Position numbers and translations under genes: made by a program. From Gonocerus acuteangulatus (Eukaryota > Arthropoda > Insecta > Hemiptera > Coreidae), in NCBI GenBank assembly GCA_946811695.1, contig OX328125.1, positions 104,611,876 to 104,675,875 of the forward strand: DNA of 64,000 nucleotides, given 5' to 3'. The notes under the pieces were generated by a model. The model was not told the DNA's origin and ran no database searches. It saw nothing but the letters and a program-made list of their open reading frames with translations. This document shows, piece after piece, positions 12,238 to 26,777 of the stretch. Position 1 is the stretch's first letter; each line of letters begins with the position of its first letter.

Positions 12238-15200
12238 TGACAAGTCATTCTTGATACATCAAATTTAGAATTATTGAACACATTCTTCTAAAATTCTTGA
12301 ATGAGCTAAAACAAGACTTAAACTGTACATGTTTCATTGCGCCTTTATCGGCAAACTAAGATCTTTTCTTAATTATTACACTCCCGTTGATCACCACAAA
12401 GAAATTGACTATGGAAAAAGCTGTAAATAAGAAGTACAATCAGAAATCATTCCAATCCACTATGATTGGAGAGAGAACCCGCTAAAAGTGTAGTACAATG
12501 AAGTCTAGTTGAAGTGTGATTGTCGCATTACATTAGTCCCGACAGACAAATTCAATGTTTAATTCCATAATTAAAAAAAAGTTGCCTCATAACATTTTAG
12601 TGTTGGCACCATCACATCTTAACATTCCACTCTTTCCTTTTAGTTAAACAAGAAAAAAGAAATTATACTTGAATAAATGTGAACAAATACAATTGAATTT
12701 TACCATAGCATGATAATTTGCTTAACTTACTGCTAACGCATGTTAATGTAAGACGTCACTGTTATAAGTGTACCTATTTTTATGTTTGATTCTTCCTTCC
12801 TTGTTTCTATCGCTGTCCTTTGTTTATAAGCACAGTTGTTTATTTAATATTATTTTCTTTATTGCAATTTATGAGGTTAAAATGAAGCACAAATTTGTTG
12901 ACTTTTTTTTTTTTAAAAAAAAAAGCGCTTGAATAATGATGTAATTTATTTTCTCTAAAGAAAAGAGTATTTTAACCCCCGTTGTGTATAAAGTTTCTGA
13001 CAGACACAAGGGAAATTTCAGTAAAGTATGTTGGTAGCAGTGAGCATCTAGATTCTAGATTCTCACTGCTGCCAACATACTTTATTGAAATTTCCCTTGT
13101 GTCTGTTAGAAACTTTATACACACCAGGGTTAATGGAACAAATGAAATGTTAATAATTGTTTATTGTTGGAATACCAGTAGATGGTAGTTGATCTACCAT
13201 TAAGAAGTAGTGATCTACCATTAAGTGGTAGTTATTGGGCTTAAGAAGTAATAAGACCATTTGTCGATTATAAATTTATTAAATAACCTAGTGGTTCAGT
13301 TTCATCAGTAAATATACTACTGTTAAATCCTTTCGTGGAGACCACCATCACTGGCATAGATTGGAGAACTGTGGGCAAGCGCTTTTGAGTTATGTATGGC
13401 GGCATTCTCAACCTGTGTTTAGGTATCAATTTATTATGAAACTCTGAACAGGTGACAGGCAACTGCCATATTTATTTTATTATCATAGTTTTACTAATAG
13501 ACTGCCGAGGGGGTACCATATACACCTTACAGCATCTAGCTCGTGACGTTCATATCACATAGGCCTCATTTAAAAGGTTTCTCGGGTTGGAAATTATTCT
13601 TTCCGTCAGAGAGGTGTTTCATAGCTTATTGGGGTAATTTCTAACTACATTTGCATTTTCATTACAATTAACAACATAAACTGAATGAAGACCAATTATG
13701 TCTCATATAGGACCAGGGAAGGCATTGAGAGGTCAGACAAGGGAGGTAGTTTTTAATAGTTATCAATACATAGCCAAAGCTGAGGCTAAAAACAATTTAA
13801 GCTATAGCCTGTTCAAATAGATAGTTTTATTGTAGGGAAAAGGGTGTGCCCTATATTCCCCGTGAAATAAATTGGCAGTAAAATTTCTTTCTGTTCTTTT
13901 CACTAGGAGGTATAAAATGTTTTAGCCTTAGCTTTAGGTAAATATTGATAAATATTAGACACTATTTCCTTCGTCAGACCTCACAAAGCCTTCCCTAGTC
14001 TTAAATGAGACAGTCAGTTTTTATAATGTTTCACGTGCCGCGTTGTTCCTTGAAATGGAAGTTTGCAAATTGTTTAACTGTTTCCCTCAAAATTTTGCAC
14101 ATGAAGAATTGATGATTTCCGTTAATCTGAACAGGCTCTAAACATGAGTACGGTTAAATCTCTGGCTCCTTTATCAATGCCATGATAAGAGATGTGAGGC
14201 TATCATGGATATTTATCATGATTCCCTTGTGGCTGGGAAGCCAACTCCTCGATCAGGGCATCTTTGTTTACTTTTGTTTCCGTAAATTCTCAGTGATTAT
14301 TGAGATTACTTTTTAGGGATGGTCTTATTATCAAACCTTAATTTATTTAATAACCATGATGTGATTTAAAAAAATTAATTACTCAAATATTAATAGCATT
14401 TCTTAAATATTTGTTCCATTTATATAAAAAAAAAAAAAAAAAACATTTTTTCATTCAAATCATTACACATACACATTTAGAGAAGATTTTTTTTTTTTCA
14501 CAGTCATGAAATGAAAAATGTGAAGTTACTAAAAGTGTTATGTCAAAAATTGTTTCATTTTAACCTTTAGTAATTGATAACTAAATCTGCTGCGCTGTAT
14601 CTATTTACATAACTCAATGTACAAAATCATTATTTTACAAAAGCTTTCATTAGATTGTAAATTATTCTGGCTTTTTTTTTTAATTTTATTTTTAATAATT
14701 TGGTGAAGTGCTTGAATATTTGCTTACAAATAAAATACATATATTTTGAGCTTTTCTGAGAAGAATCCAATACTTATTCTATGACACATTGGTAAATTTT
14801 TTTTTATTTTTTGGGTGTAATATTTAGTTTTAGAAGGAGATAAGTTTAATATCAACTCCGTTATAGCAACGGATGAAGTAACATATTTTAGTTGTTGAAA
14901 CTTCAAAAGCAAAGTCAATATTTTTTCAAAAGCCAAATTCTGATGAATTAGGTCTCTTTTTCGGACAGTATTTTTAATTTTAATGAAAAGGAAATGTAGC
15001 CATTTAATAATTTTAAAATTCAGTCAATTATGGGGCTAAATTTTGTGTTATAAAATAACTTTTCCAACCATGGAATATTTATCTTAGTTGAAAATTTCTT
15101 ATCCTAAAATGGAGTCACATAAGTACAGTCTGGTGAAATTGGCACACACCTATACTGCTAGAGTATTTTTATGGAACTGATACCAAAGGGTTGAACTTTC

Positions 15201-17561
15201 CCCGAAGAGTGTGAAGAGACAAATAAATACCCATATTTTATATATACAGGGTGTCCCGATTTTAAATGGCAAAACTTCAGGAGCGTGTTAGGGACCAAAA
15301 AACTAAGACAAAAAGTCCTTTAGAGATATGCTCGTTTTTGCTTCGTTTCGGAGAAAATTGCAAAACACTAAATGAGACAAGTTTTCATTTTTGTACTTAC
15401 TTATTTAAATTTTCAATGGAAAATAATTGTCAATGCGAATTATATCAAGAAACTAATTTCTAAAATTCAATCTCTTGATGCTCATACAGTTTTGTGTACG
15501 GTTTCTGCTACGGTTATCCTTTAGAAGCGGTGCGAGAGTATGGCGCCGATTCACAAATTTACGAGTCTTTTAGTTTACTTATAACTACGAGACACTGAGC
15601 CATTTTATTTATTTACATTTTTGTTGTTATCATTTATTTTGTTTAGTTATTAAATGTTGTCCTCTAGCAGAAACGCGAGCATTATATTTAGCACTGACTT
15701 GATAAATTGCAGCTAAACACTGTTCTGATGATATTCGGTGCACTTAAGTGCTCTCTTGAGTTGATTGACATTGAATGAACTTCCTGCTTCAAGGTTCCCC
15801 TTACGAAGAAACTAATTATTAAAATTCAATAGCTTTGCATAATTTTGAAGTCATAAATTCTGCAATATTTGAAGATGGTATGGGTGGCGATTATCACCTT
15901 TTTGAGTTTGTCATATTGCCTGCTGCGATATTCCTAATGCAGGCATTGGACTCAATTTCTTCACCGACAATCTGATCTTAATGCTACCTGGAATTGGTCG
16001 CTTCATTATGAAGTAAAAAAAAGTCCGTCTCGCAGGACTGCATCATCTTAGCGCGGTTCCGTTCATATCCCTAGTCTAATTTGGAAAGATTAAAATAGAA
16101 GCAGTTATTATTTTGGTTCCACCAGTCTTTTTTTTAAAATTAATTATTATGATGGCGTGTCAACCCTTAAGGTCACTAACGCCATTCCTGTGAGTAGTAA
16201 AGTCTTGAAAGGTCATGATTTACAATCTTACCTGAAAGGGTCCGCTACACTAGAAACAGACCCGCTAGTGACAAGGTCTTGTAACCTTGGAAATCTATAT
16301 TTCTAACAATAAATTGTTTTTGTTATTTTACTTAACCAGTTTTATTGTCAAATACATTATCCAACTATAAGCAATTAAAAAATAACAAGAAATAAAACAG
16401 ACAAAAAGAACCATTGGAATAAACGAAATCAATTAATTTAAAGCTTTAAGCACTTTTTTCTCCGATTGACATCGCCTAATTAAAACTTTCTTCAGAACCT
16501 TTTTTGTAGAGCATTTAGTAAGCTTCCGAATGGTAATCTTCCGCTTCACAAGATTGTCAACGGTTTTCGAGATACTAACGAAATTATACAAAGTTACCAA
16601 AACTTTTTTGTCTGTTAATAAAATATTTTATTCTAACCCTTCCTTTACTCTAAACGTAACAAAAATTTCAACATATTAGTGTTGATGAAACTCCAACATG
16701 CAGAAAATGTTTCAACTGTATCCCATAATTCTAAGTACCAAAATCAAAGACAAAGAACCCTCCCTAGGAAGGACGCTAGGCAGTTGAAAAGCTATATATC
16801 TTGGAAATCCATATCTCTAACATTAAATTGTTTTTCTTATTTTTCTTAACCTGTTTTATTTTCAAATACATTATCCAACAATAAGCAATTAAAAAATAAC
16901 AAGGAATAAAAAACAGACAAAAAGAACAGTTCGAATAAGCGAAATCAATTACTTTAAAGTTTTAAGCTCTTATTTCTCCGATTGACATCGCCTAATCAAA
17001 ACTTTCATCAGAACCTTTTTTTTAGAGCATTTAATAAGCTTTCTAATGGTATTCTTCCGTTTACCAAGATTCTCAACCTTTTTCGAGATATTAATGAAAG
17101 TAAACAAAGTTACTAAAACTTTTTATGTCTGTTAATAAAATATTTTATTCTAACCCTTCCTTAACTCCAAACGTAACCAAAATTTCAACATATTAGTTTT
17201 GATGAAAGTAGAACATGCAGAAAATGTTTCAACTGAATCCCATGATTCTAAGTACCCAAACCAAAAACGGTATTCAAAAAATATTTTTCCAATTTTCTCG
17301 AAAACGGTTAAAGCTATCGCCTTGAAAATGGTTTCATTCGTTTTCCTAGCCCAGGAATCATATAAAACGAGTACTTAGAAGCTTATGAACTCAAAAACGT
17401 AAGCGTTACGATTTTTTTTGCGCGAATTTCGCCCCAAACGCCATCTTCCAGTAGGCGGATTTTGCTGGTTAACGAACTTGACCTTTCAAATTGGACGAAG
17501 GATTTTTGTACCAAATTTCATCAAAATCGGACCATTCGTCTTCTATCTAGAGAGCGAACAG

Positions 17562-17606
<45 letters not shown>

Positions 17607-20600
17607 AATTTGAACCACCGTTATTTTCGGTCTCTAGGGGTTCTGAAACGCGAAATTTTCTAGTCGGCACTTCCGGATTGTTTCATTGTATCAACCCTAT
17701 AAGCGGGGTTCCTCCCTATGGGGGAGGGAGGAACCGCGCTAATGACCCAGTCTCTTGTTGTCTATTGAAAGTTAACAAAAAGACTTGCTGATTAAGCACT
17801 CTTCTATTTGTGAATCAGCGCGCATACTCTCGCACAGCTTCTAAAGCATTACCGTTGCTGAAACCATACATGAAAACTATGTCAGCATCAAGAGATTGAA
17901 TTTTAGTAATTGGTTTCTTAAATTAATTCTCAATGACAATTTTTTTCTATTGAAAATTCAAGTAAGTAAGTACAAAAATGAAAACTTGTTTCGTTTCTTG
18001 TTTTGCAATTTTCTCCAAAACAAAGCAAAAATGAGTAAATCTCTAAAGGACTTTTTGTCTTAGTTTTTTGGTCCCCTACATGCTCCTGAAGTTTTGCCAT
18101 TTAAAATCGGGACACACTGTATATATAAAATATGGGTATTTATTTGTCTGTTCGTACTCTTCGGGCAAAGTTCAACCCTTTGGTATCAGTTTCATGAAAA
18201 TACACTAGCAGTACAGGTGTGTACCAATTTCACCTCACTGTACTTATGTGACTCCATTTTTGGGGTACCAATTCCACCACACAATTTCATGGTACTAACT
18301 CCGACAATATCAAATCATGAGAGACCTGACCTTTTATCTTATTACAATTAGCAAGAGGAAAACCACGCAGACATTATTCAGCACTTACTAACTGTTTCTA
18401 TAAATAATACTGTATATTTGAGTATGTATCATTGAATACAGTGCAGTAGAAACTAGATGTTTCCCTGGGATTGTTCCCTGTAGTTGTACGCTTGTGTTAT
18501 GTATATTGCATGTCAGAGCTGGAAGAGAGAGAGCCGCTTCTTGATAGTGGTCGACTCGGAGCTTGTGTCGGCCTTGTCAACTCTGCCTTCAACAACAATC
18601 GGCACCCTTAAGGTAAGAACAGTTAAGTGTTTCTTTGGGATTGTCCTAAAATACTGTAGCTGCTTCTTTAATTATTATTATTTTTTATTAATGTTATTTT
18701 AATGCTGTTTATTTCACAATTTTGAATATTACTAATTTATTAATGTAACATCTTCTTCAAAAGTACTTCTATAACCTTATGTTGAGTGCTTTTATTAATT
18801 CATGTTGGATTTATCATTTCCCCCTGCTTTCCTGTTTATATTTCCCCTTTTTTATTGTTTTTATCCATTTGAAGTTGATTCATTTGAAAGATACCTTTCA
18901 AAATAATTTTATGATATTCTCGTTTTCTGTAACTAGAGAGTAAAAAATTAATGAGTCGTTGGAATGAGAGGGGGCGAGGTTAGCTCAGTGGTAGAGCACT
19001 GGAATAATAAGTTGGAGGACCTGAGTTCAAATCCCGAGCAAGCACTAAAGAGTTTTTCTTCTAGTGTCTTCGTTCAAGGGTTGAATTCTGCCTCCCTGAC
19101 CGTCCCTAGGCCAACCCAGCCTTTAATTAATAATGGGTACCTTGGGTGCTAATGGCTCTAGCAGTCGAAGCAGCCGAGGGGAAAATCAGGCGGCCGGAGC
19201 ATAGTACTGATCACACTATCTCCCTAGTGTGCCATATGGTCATGAATCAGATACCTCAATAGTATCTGCCCCTCAGGGCCCTCGTGGAATGAGCATTGAT
19301 ATCCTTAACCAATTCAGGACTTTGGAAGAGTAAGGGCAAATCACGATTTCTGGATGTTGGGAAATCAAAGTCTAAGTTCTAGAAGTGCTTCAGGATAGCT
19401 AGGGCAAATGTTTACTCTATGGAATGCTGATTCATAAAGTATGCAATTGAAATTCAATGTTTTAATTATAATTTTTACAAATGATTTTATGAGTAACAAA
19501 ATGCTAGGAGGGACATTACAGACCTGGGATTCGCCCTTGAAATAAGACATTGCATTTTTCACGATGATGCTGCTATTCACTTTAACTTGAAAATGTGAGA
19601 GAACTGAAGGCGAACCAGAGAAACAAGGCCAAGCGTCATGTTAACTACATCTTTCTGAATCACAAAATAAAATAAAAAAAATGTTGATTTTTCTGATTTC
19701 CCCTTACTCTTCCAAGCTCCTGAATTTTAACCCTTTTGTTGCTCTGATCGAGTTAACACTTGCTCGACTACAGGGCCCCAGACGCTCCATACAAGATAAC
19801 TTGTGTTCCACTCTTGGTACCCCTGTCGCTACTCATGAGTTAACTTGTACCCGTTAAATTTAAAGTCCTACAATCTCATTGTTATAGATAATTTTTGGAG
19901 GTTGAAGCTGGTGCGCCTCGGCACATTTTTGCAGGGTCCTACACAGATATGTCTCTCTAACCCTATTGTTGATGTCTATATCTGTCAGTCACAATAAGGA
20001 TCTTGTTTAGTGTGGTCGGTATAAATAGCCTCCTTCTATAATTATATGCTATAAATGATATCAATCAAGTAATTATATCGTCATTTCTTATCTGAGTGAT
20101 TTTCTTTTCAATGATAGAAAATTTATTTTAGTTTAGTATAAAATTACCAATGAAAAGGACATTTGACATTATAAGTAAATAATTCCAAATTTATAACAAG
20201 TGGATGCTGAGAGAGGCGAAAGAGTTGAATGGTAGTGAGGTCGAGACAAGGCGAGATTGGCGAGCGTATGGGGGAAGCTAGACGGATAAGCATCGAGCAT
20301 ACTGGGCGCTGCAAGTCCCTTCATTCGCTAGCAATGAAAGAGTTAACCAACAGTCAGGGATTTTTATATATTTGCTGACCAGATTAATACATTTAAACTC
20401 TTATAGTGTTGCATATAGCTGCCAAAATAACACAATTTTGATAAATTTCTCAGTTTTAAACTTGGTCGCTGGGTTTTAAATTTCATCTCCTCCTACTTTC
20501 CGGCATATATCATCAGCAGTGCTGTCCTTTAAACCACAAATTTTGTGTCTCACATTTTGCTTTCAGCTAGTGAACAGGCATCATTTACTGCCTGAGGAAG

Positions 20601-20900
20601 CCGGCTGTAATGCAGGAGATAATTTGTGGTTTAAAGGACCACTCCTCCAGTGATATATGCCGGGAAGTAGAAGGAGTTGAAGTTTGATTACAAATTTGAG
20701 GAAGAAGAATTTGCATTCTTCTGTCCCAACGAAATGTTATTTTCTTAGCAAAGACTTATACTAGCTCTAGGTGGTCTGCGATGTTTTGTTTAGAGCTCAA
20801 TATTCACAAATGCAATTTCTGAAAAATTTTCAATTTTTACAAATGTATTTAATATGTTTGTAAACATTGACATCATTCTTGGTCTTCCCGTAACTTCCCA

Positions 20901-20948
<48 letters not shown>

Positions 20949-23233
20949 CTTGCTATCAATTCGAGATTTTTCTTTGTTTTCCTGCCTTTAGATTGCCCTT
21001 TGCTAACATTAAACATCTCAATCAGTAAAATATAACGGGTTACCATCCTAATCAGTGGGAATTGCATTATTTTGCAATGCCATTATTCTGTTATATAGAA
21101 GGAAAAAAACATTGTCTTAATTTTCTTGACGTCTAGTATGATGCCAATCGGGATATGCTAAAAAATAATTGGTGCATTTCATTTATTCACACAATAGCTC
21201 AAAAAAGAAAAACTCCACGAAATGGGTCATTCATTGGTGCCTTTCAAACACCTCTTGATTGCCAAGTTCTAAAACATGCCACGGAACGTCTTAACACAAA
21301 AATACTTTGTCTAAAATGAAAAGTGTATTTCATTAACCAGCAGATCAGCTCACCAGATCAGTGTTTTTCAGCGAAAATCAAATAACAGAATTGTAGCAGT
21401 AATGGTTTTGTGTAAATACATTAACCTTCAAGTAAGGAGTTGGGGAGTTCTCAGCACCCCACGACTTAATTTGCTCTATATTTACAATTTATAGATTTGC
21501 AATCCTTTTCATCTCTTTAGTGCCTTCCTAAATAGCAGTTGAGTTCACATTGAGGTGGGACTGGCATAAGATAAAAACCTTATTTGTTCGTCTTTCGGGT
21601 CTTCTATTGTCTTGGGGTATTCATAACCCCGACCTTACTTACATTACAATAATGTAAAATAGTTCTTTTTTTTTTTATTTATTTTTATTTTTTCCACAAC
21701 CATTCAACATTTCATATGAAGAGAATCAAGAAAGAATGATCAGGGGTTTTCAGTTAGTTGAGTTTATTGTTTGAAAGTGAACAGTTGAGTGAAGAATCAC
21801 TATAGCAGAGTGAGATGAGAAGCTAGAAATAATAACATTTTATTATCTGCCAAAAGGTAATGTAGGCATTATTGACATGATGTGCGCTAAACATCCTGTA
21901 GCTCGGCGTGGCCGCTAACTGTTTTCCATAGAATCCTCCACATAGCCGGCATTAACTCTCAGGAAATACATGTAGCATATAATCCTACTACGAACTCTGG
22001 TGAGGGTCGAGTTTTTGAGAGAAGTTGGTTTTATACTGAGTAGACCACAAATTGAAAAGAGAGCAACAGAATCTTTGATTCGTAAATATATCTGGCGGCT
22101 AAAATGACCGGGAAGAGGACACCAGAACAGCACCAAAATTGGAGCACAGACTTTCTGGTAGATGTATCTTTTGTCCAAGACAAAAAGCAAAGTTTAGATA
22201 GGAAAACAAAGATTTTGTTGTTGTTCATGAAATCCATTTATGCATTTGAATGTCATGAATCAAATTTGTTGTGGAGGTTTAGAGTAAGCAATATGCACTA
22301 TTTTACAGATGAAATTTGTATACTTTGCAAGAATATTTTTTAAAATAAGTACTTTGTCTTCTTTCATCCGTTAATAAACAATTTTAACTTGGCTAAGAAT
22401 TTTATATTATTCAACAAAGTCATATTTTTGATAACTGTATAAAAACAAAATAACGAATGAAGAAAAACTACTAAAATTGTATTATTAAAAAAATACTATA
22501 TATGGTTTTTTTAACTGAGTATTCAGTTGTACAATATAGGTAATGGGTTTAAAAAATTGAAATAACAAAATAGATACTAATTTTAAAAAACCCTTTTCTT
22601 TTTGGGGATTTTTTATTGGGGTGTTGTGAGCTCCCCACCTACCTTCTTAAAGGTTAATGGTTTCACTTTTTACAAGTAAAATAGCTTGGGTGATGTATTT
22701 AACCTTACAGTGGTCGCGCCCACTTTTGTAACACGGGCAGTCGTACGGCGCACTTAGTGCGCCATCGTGTTTATTTTCGTGTTATTGTGTTTTAAACATC
22801 TTTTTTTTTTGGATAGGGTCTTTTAGAGTCTCTAATCTGGAGTACAAATGTTCATTCATGAGCTTAAATAAGAGAGTCTTGCATTGGTCATATGAAGCAC
22901 TGCGTGCGCCAGCAAGCTGTTCAAACGGTTGACAAGCTAGAACTGAGGAATGCGTGAAAGGGTAGAACACCACTCGTCACAGTAGGCATGGTGGGTTTTT
23001 TTCTTGGCATACCTGTGGTTTGTGGGCCGTAGGGTTTCCCAGCAATTTCTTACAAGACGATAGAATGATGGCTATGGCACATTCCATCTTGTCTGTTCAA
23101 ATATGCAACAATTGCAATAATTTTATTTTGAGAACAAATGTAAAATCATTTGTGATCAATAAGTCAGTGGCGTTTGGTTTATTCCACAGGTTGGCTAACT
23201 TTTAGATTTGTGTATTTTACTCCACATTCCTGT

Positions 23234-23298
<65 letters not shown>

Positions 23299-26200
23299 TT
23301 CAAAACTGATAATATTTCATAGCACATCGTCAAATCAATGTTATTTTTGGGTTTTCTTTTCTGTGACATAAGAAACACGCTAAAAATTATTAAAACGGTT
23401 CATAATTTTGATAATAAATTAATTTTGATGTTGTATTGGATTGTATATGGAAAACATTTTCTTCAACAATGATCACGGAAGTAAGATCTTGAAGATTTCG
23501 TCTTGGAAAAAGTATATTTTCTCTAATAACAACTAATGACCATCCGTATTCTACCCCGAAAGTACAAAAACAATTATGTGTTTGACAAAGCACATACTAA
23601 CTCTAATTCAAACTAAATGTTTCCATGAAATTTAAGCTGCAATGTTCTTTATCAGAATTCTAATCACATATCTATTTACCACATCCTTATTATACAGATC
23701 CGCTGACTTTGCTGTAGCCTTAATTTGATATTATAGCATTTTATGATCAGCAAGGAATCAATATTTATATGCAACTATAATTTATTATTTATAAATTGTT
23801 CAAGTGAATCCCTTGCATGTTATTTAAAAGGTTATTTTTTAATTATTATTTTTTAATTGCTTGTTTATTTTTTCTCTGCGGTGCATGACTTTTTTGCCTC
23901 CTTCTCCTTAACAATTCCTTTCCTTATATTAATTTTAATATGAAATTACAAAAGGTTTGGCTTTATTTTGTCAGCCTTGAAATAAGAAAATAGAATTATG
24001 TTTTTTTAAATTTAATTATATTTTTTAAAAATCCATCATAGAATATTACCATCACCATCATTTAGTTAGGTATTTAATCCTTTAACATTATTAATCCTTG
24101 CATTATTTTTAATTGAGGTAATTTGGAATTATCTTGTTCACAATATTATTTTCAGATTAAGAGAAAAAGGGGTCTAGGAGAGGGAATGTGTGTGTGGCAT
24201 TGCAGGAATATTTGAGGGAGGTTTTTTTTTTTCATAATAAAAATAGACAATGATTATGTATTTGATTTATTTTGAAATTTTGTTACAAATTTAACAGGCA
24301 TCTCTGGGTATGGACAATTCTAGTTAATATTTCTTGAACCTAATTTATTATGTTGGCCTAGTTAGAGCACTCTTATAAATCATTGTCAACAAATAGGAAG
24401 GTTATGCTTGGTGGCTCTTCCCAGTCAGTGTTGCCAAACTGTGACAAATAAATAATTTATAGTCAGGTGATTTTTTTTTACTGGCAACACTGATGTAACC
24501 CAACTATGACCTAAAAGCATTGAGGTAGTAGTAAACTAATTCCATAGAAGTGTTAATTTTTTATGTTGTTGCAACTAGCGGTTGCAGCCTGATGATGCAA
24601 TCTGGAAGTGCGAGAAGAAAATTTCATGTTTCAGAACTCATAGATCACAAAATTAGCATTAGTTCAAATTTGTGTGTGTGTGTATATATATATACCTATA
24701 TGGTACTTACTTTTTAGCTTCAACGCAGGTTAGAGATGTGGGTCTCGTTCGAAGATCTGGATCATCAGCGTAGGCGCATAACTCATTAGCATTTCTATTG
24801 GCCTATTCCTATGGACAATTCTATTGGCCATTGATTGTAGTAACCGTCTTGTTTACTTTCTGTGTTCATAGCAATTCACTTTTAGATTTGTGTTTTATAC
24901 GCAATTTCTTTTCATTGTTTGAATTCTTAGTGTTGTTTGTTGCTTGTTATTGCGTCTTTGGGATTTACATACAACTGAAAAAGATGCTAAATTGCATATT
25001 GGCCCATTTTCCACCGAAAAACCAGTGATCTATATTATCAACATGTTGGATTCACTAGAGTTTCAATATAACCTCGAGCGAGTGTAGCAAGTGCATATAG
25101 AAATTATGCCAAGAAAATAATTGCTATGCCTTCCCTCAAAATGCGTCTTTGGGATTTACCTACAACTGAAAAAAATGTTAAATTGCAAGTTGGATTGACT
25201 AGAGTTTCGATATAACCTTGAGCGAGCGTGGCAAGCGGAAATGCATAGAAATTATGCCATTAACATAAGAACCTCTAGTTCCCTCGATGTTATATCGAAA
25301 CTCTAGTCAACCAGAATCGTTGATATTCCCGTCGCCATATTTGCAAAAATTCAATTGACCCCTGAGCTAATGATCCAGATCTCTAAGAGCTGGTTCTTTA
25401 ACCTGCGTTGAACCTAATATGTAAGTACCAAATACAATATATATATACATACATAATTCTGGTTATATATATGCTATTTCATGCAAGCCAGCACTCATTT
25501 TTAAATAAAATAAAACAAAAAGATCTAAGAATAAAGTTCACCTTCTTTTACTTTAAATGTACATCCATGTAGGTAAGTTTAAGATAAGTAGAAGTGGGGT
25601 TTTCTCCTTTATTTTTTTTTATTTATTTCACTATTTTGACAGGTCATTTTTCAATATATTCTATTTTCAATTGCATATTTTGTGATTTGATTTTTTTTTA
25701 ACGGATCTTATTTATATTAAGAAGTATGTTGTAAAAAACTTTAGCTATACTGCTGCATTAGGAGTGTAGTCGCATTATTTCATATATAGTTTTATGTTTT
25801 AATATTTCATTAAACAGTGGAGTGTACTATTGTTACGTTATGAAGATTATGAGATAGTATACCTTGTGGTTTTGAAATCTTACTTTCAACCAAATGGATA
25901 CACCTGGTTTATTGTATTTTTTGTATTAATGGACTGAGATATTTGATAGTTTTTCTTAGATATACACAGACAAAGATTTATAATATACTTCTTCAGGAGA
26001 TTAAAACCAAATATACAGCCTTATAGATTGTACGCTTCTGTTTAGTTTTTAGTCAGTGAAGTGTCAAACAAAGATTAAAACACATAGAACTAAGGGTCTT
26101 CAAGCAGCATTTTTATCATAGTTAAAAAGTTTAAATTTAACTGTTATGAAAACTTTTATTTTATAAGTTAAAAAAACTTTTATTTAAAAGTTTTAAGATT

Positions 26201-26746
26201 AAAAGTTATTTAAGACCTCCCTAAATGAAGTACATGAGAAACTTTTTTTTAAAAAAAGTTTAAACCCAAATAGTTATTTTCGAACTTTTACTTTTTAAAA
26301 ATCAAAATAAAAGTAAAAATTTAAAAAATACTTTTTTGAAATAAAAGTTAACAATTATTTTTGACCCCTGATTTTAGTACATTGCTTGAACTTGTTGATT
26401 CAGTTTTATTGAGTCTGTCTTACAGGAACTTTGCGTTTTCATATAATGCTTGTCTCTAACTTATTTTGGAAAACATAAAATAAAAATTTTAACTATTTAA
26501 AATATTTTGACACCAATGGATCAAAATCAACACAAGCGGGAAATTTATTTGACTTTTGAATGAACTTACCAAGAGTTCTAAACCATTTTCGATTTATAAC
26601 TGAAAGAGCGGTTGATCATTCAGAAGGAAAAAACATTTATCTATCTATTCCTGGTCTCAAAATGAATATTGGTGTTTTTATATATCTTGGTTTCTTTAAA
26701 TTTCAAAGTCTCTTTGTCTTTGTATGAACATATAAAACCAAATTTC

Positions 26747-26777
<31 letters not shown>

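Larger units (their letters stand above)
15105..18275. mobile_element. long-TIR element with CAGGGTGTCCC-type inner ends
   Basis: About 460 bp at 15105-15566 are repeated in reverse complement at 17810-18275. The outer edge reads AAAATGGAGTCACATAAGTA. About 140 bp further in comes TA|CAGGGTGTCCCGATTTTAAA (15247), mirrored by ATCGGGACACACTG|TA near 18120. The inner boundary has mariner-like TA flanks and may be an element of its own (15249-18118) sitting between the arms of an older one. The core contains a full Rep-A copy. The same end recurs singly at 61806. No transposase was recognised. Confidence 0.65.

Noticed and set aside
18969..19045. tRNA gene in the SINE S1 head
   Set aside because: Boxes A and B are present, but the acceptor arm does not pair, the body continues for 240 bp and exact target duplications flank the whole unit. 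It is a SINE.
24798..25028. 76-codon hydrophobic frame as a small membrane protein
   Set aside because: It lies wholly inside a TIR element and partly in its internal duplication. There is no family match and T-rich DNA gives hydrophobic codons.
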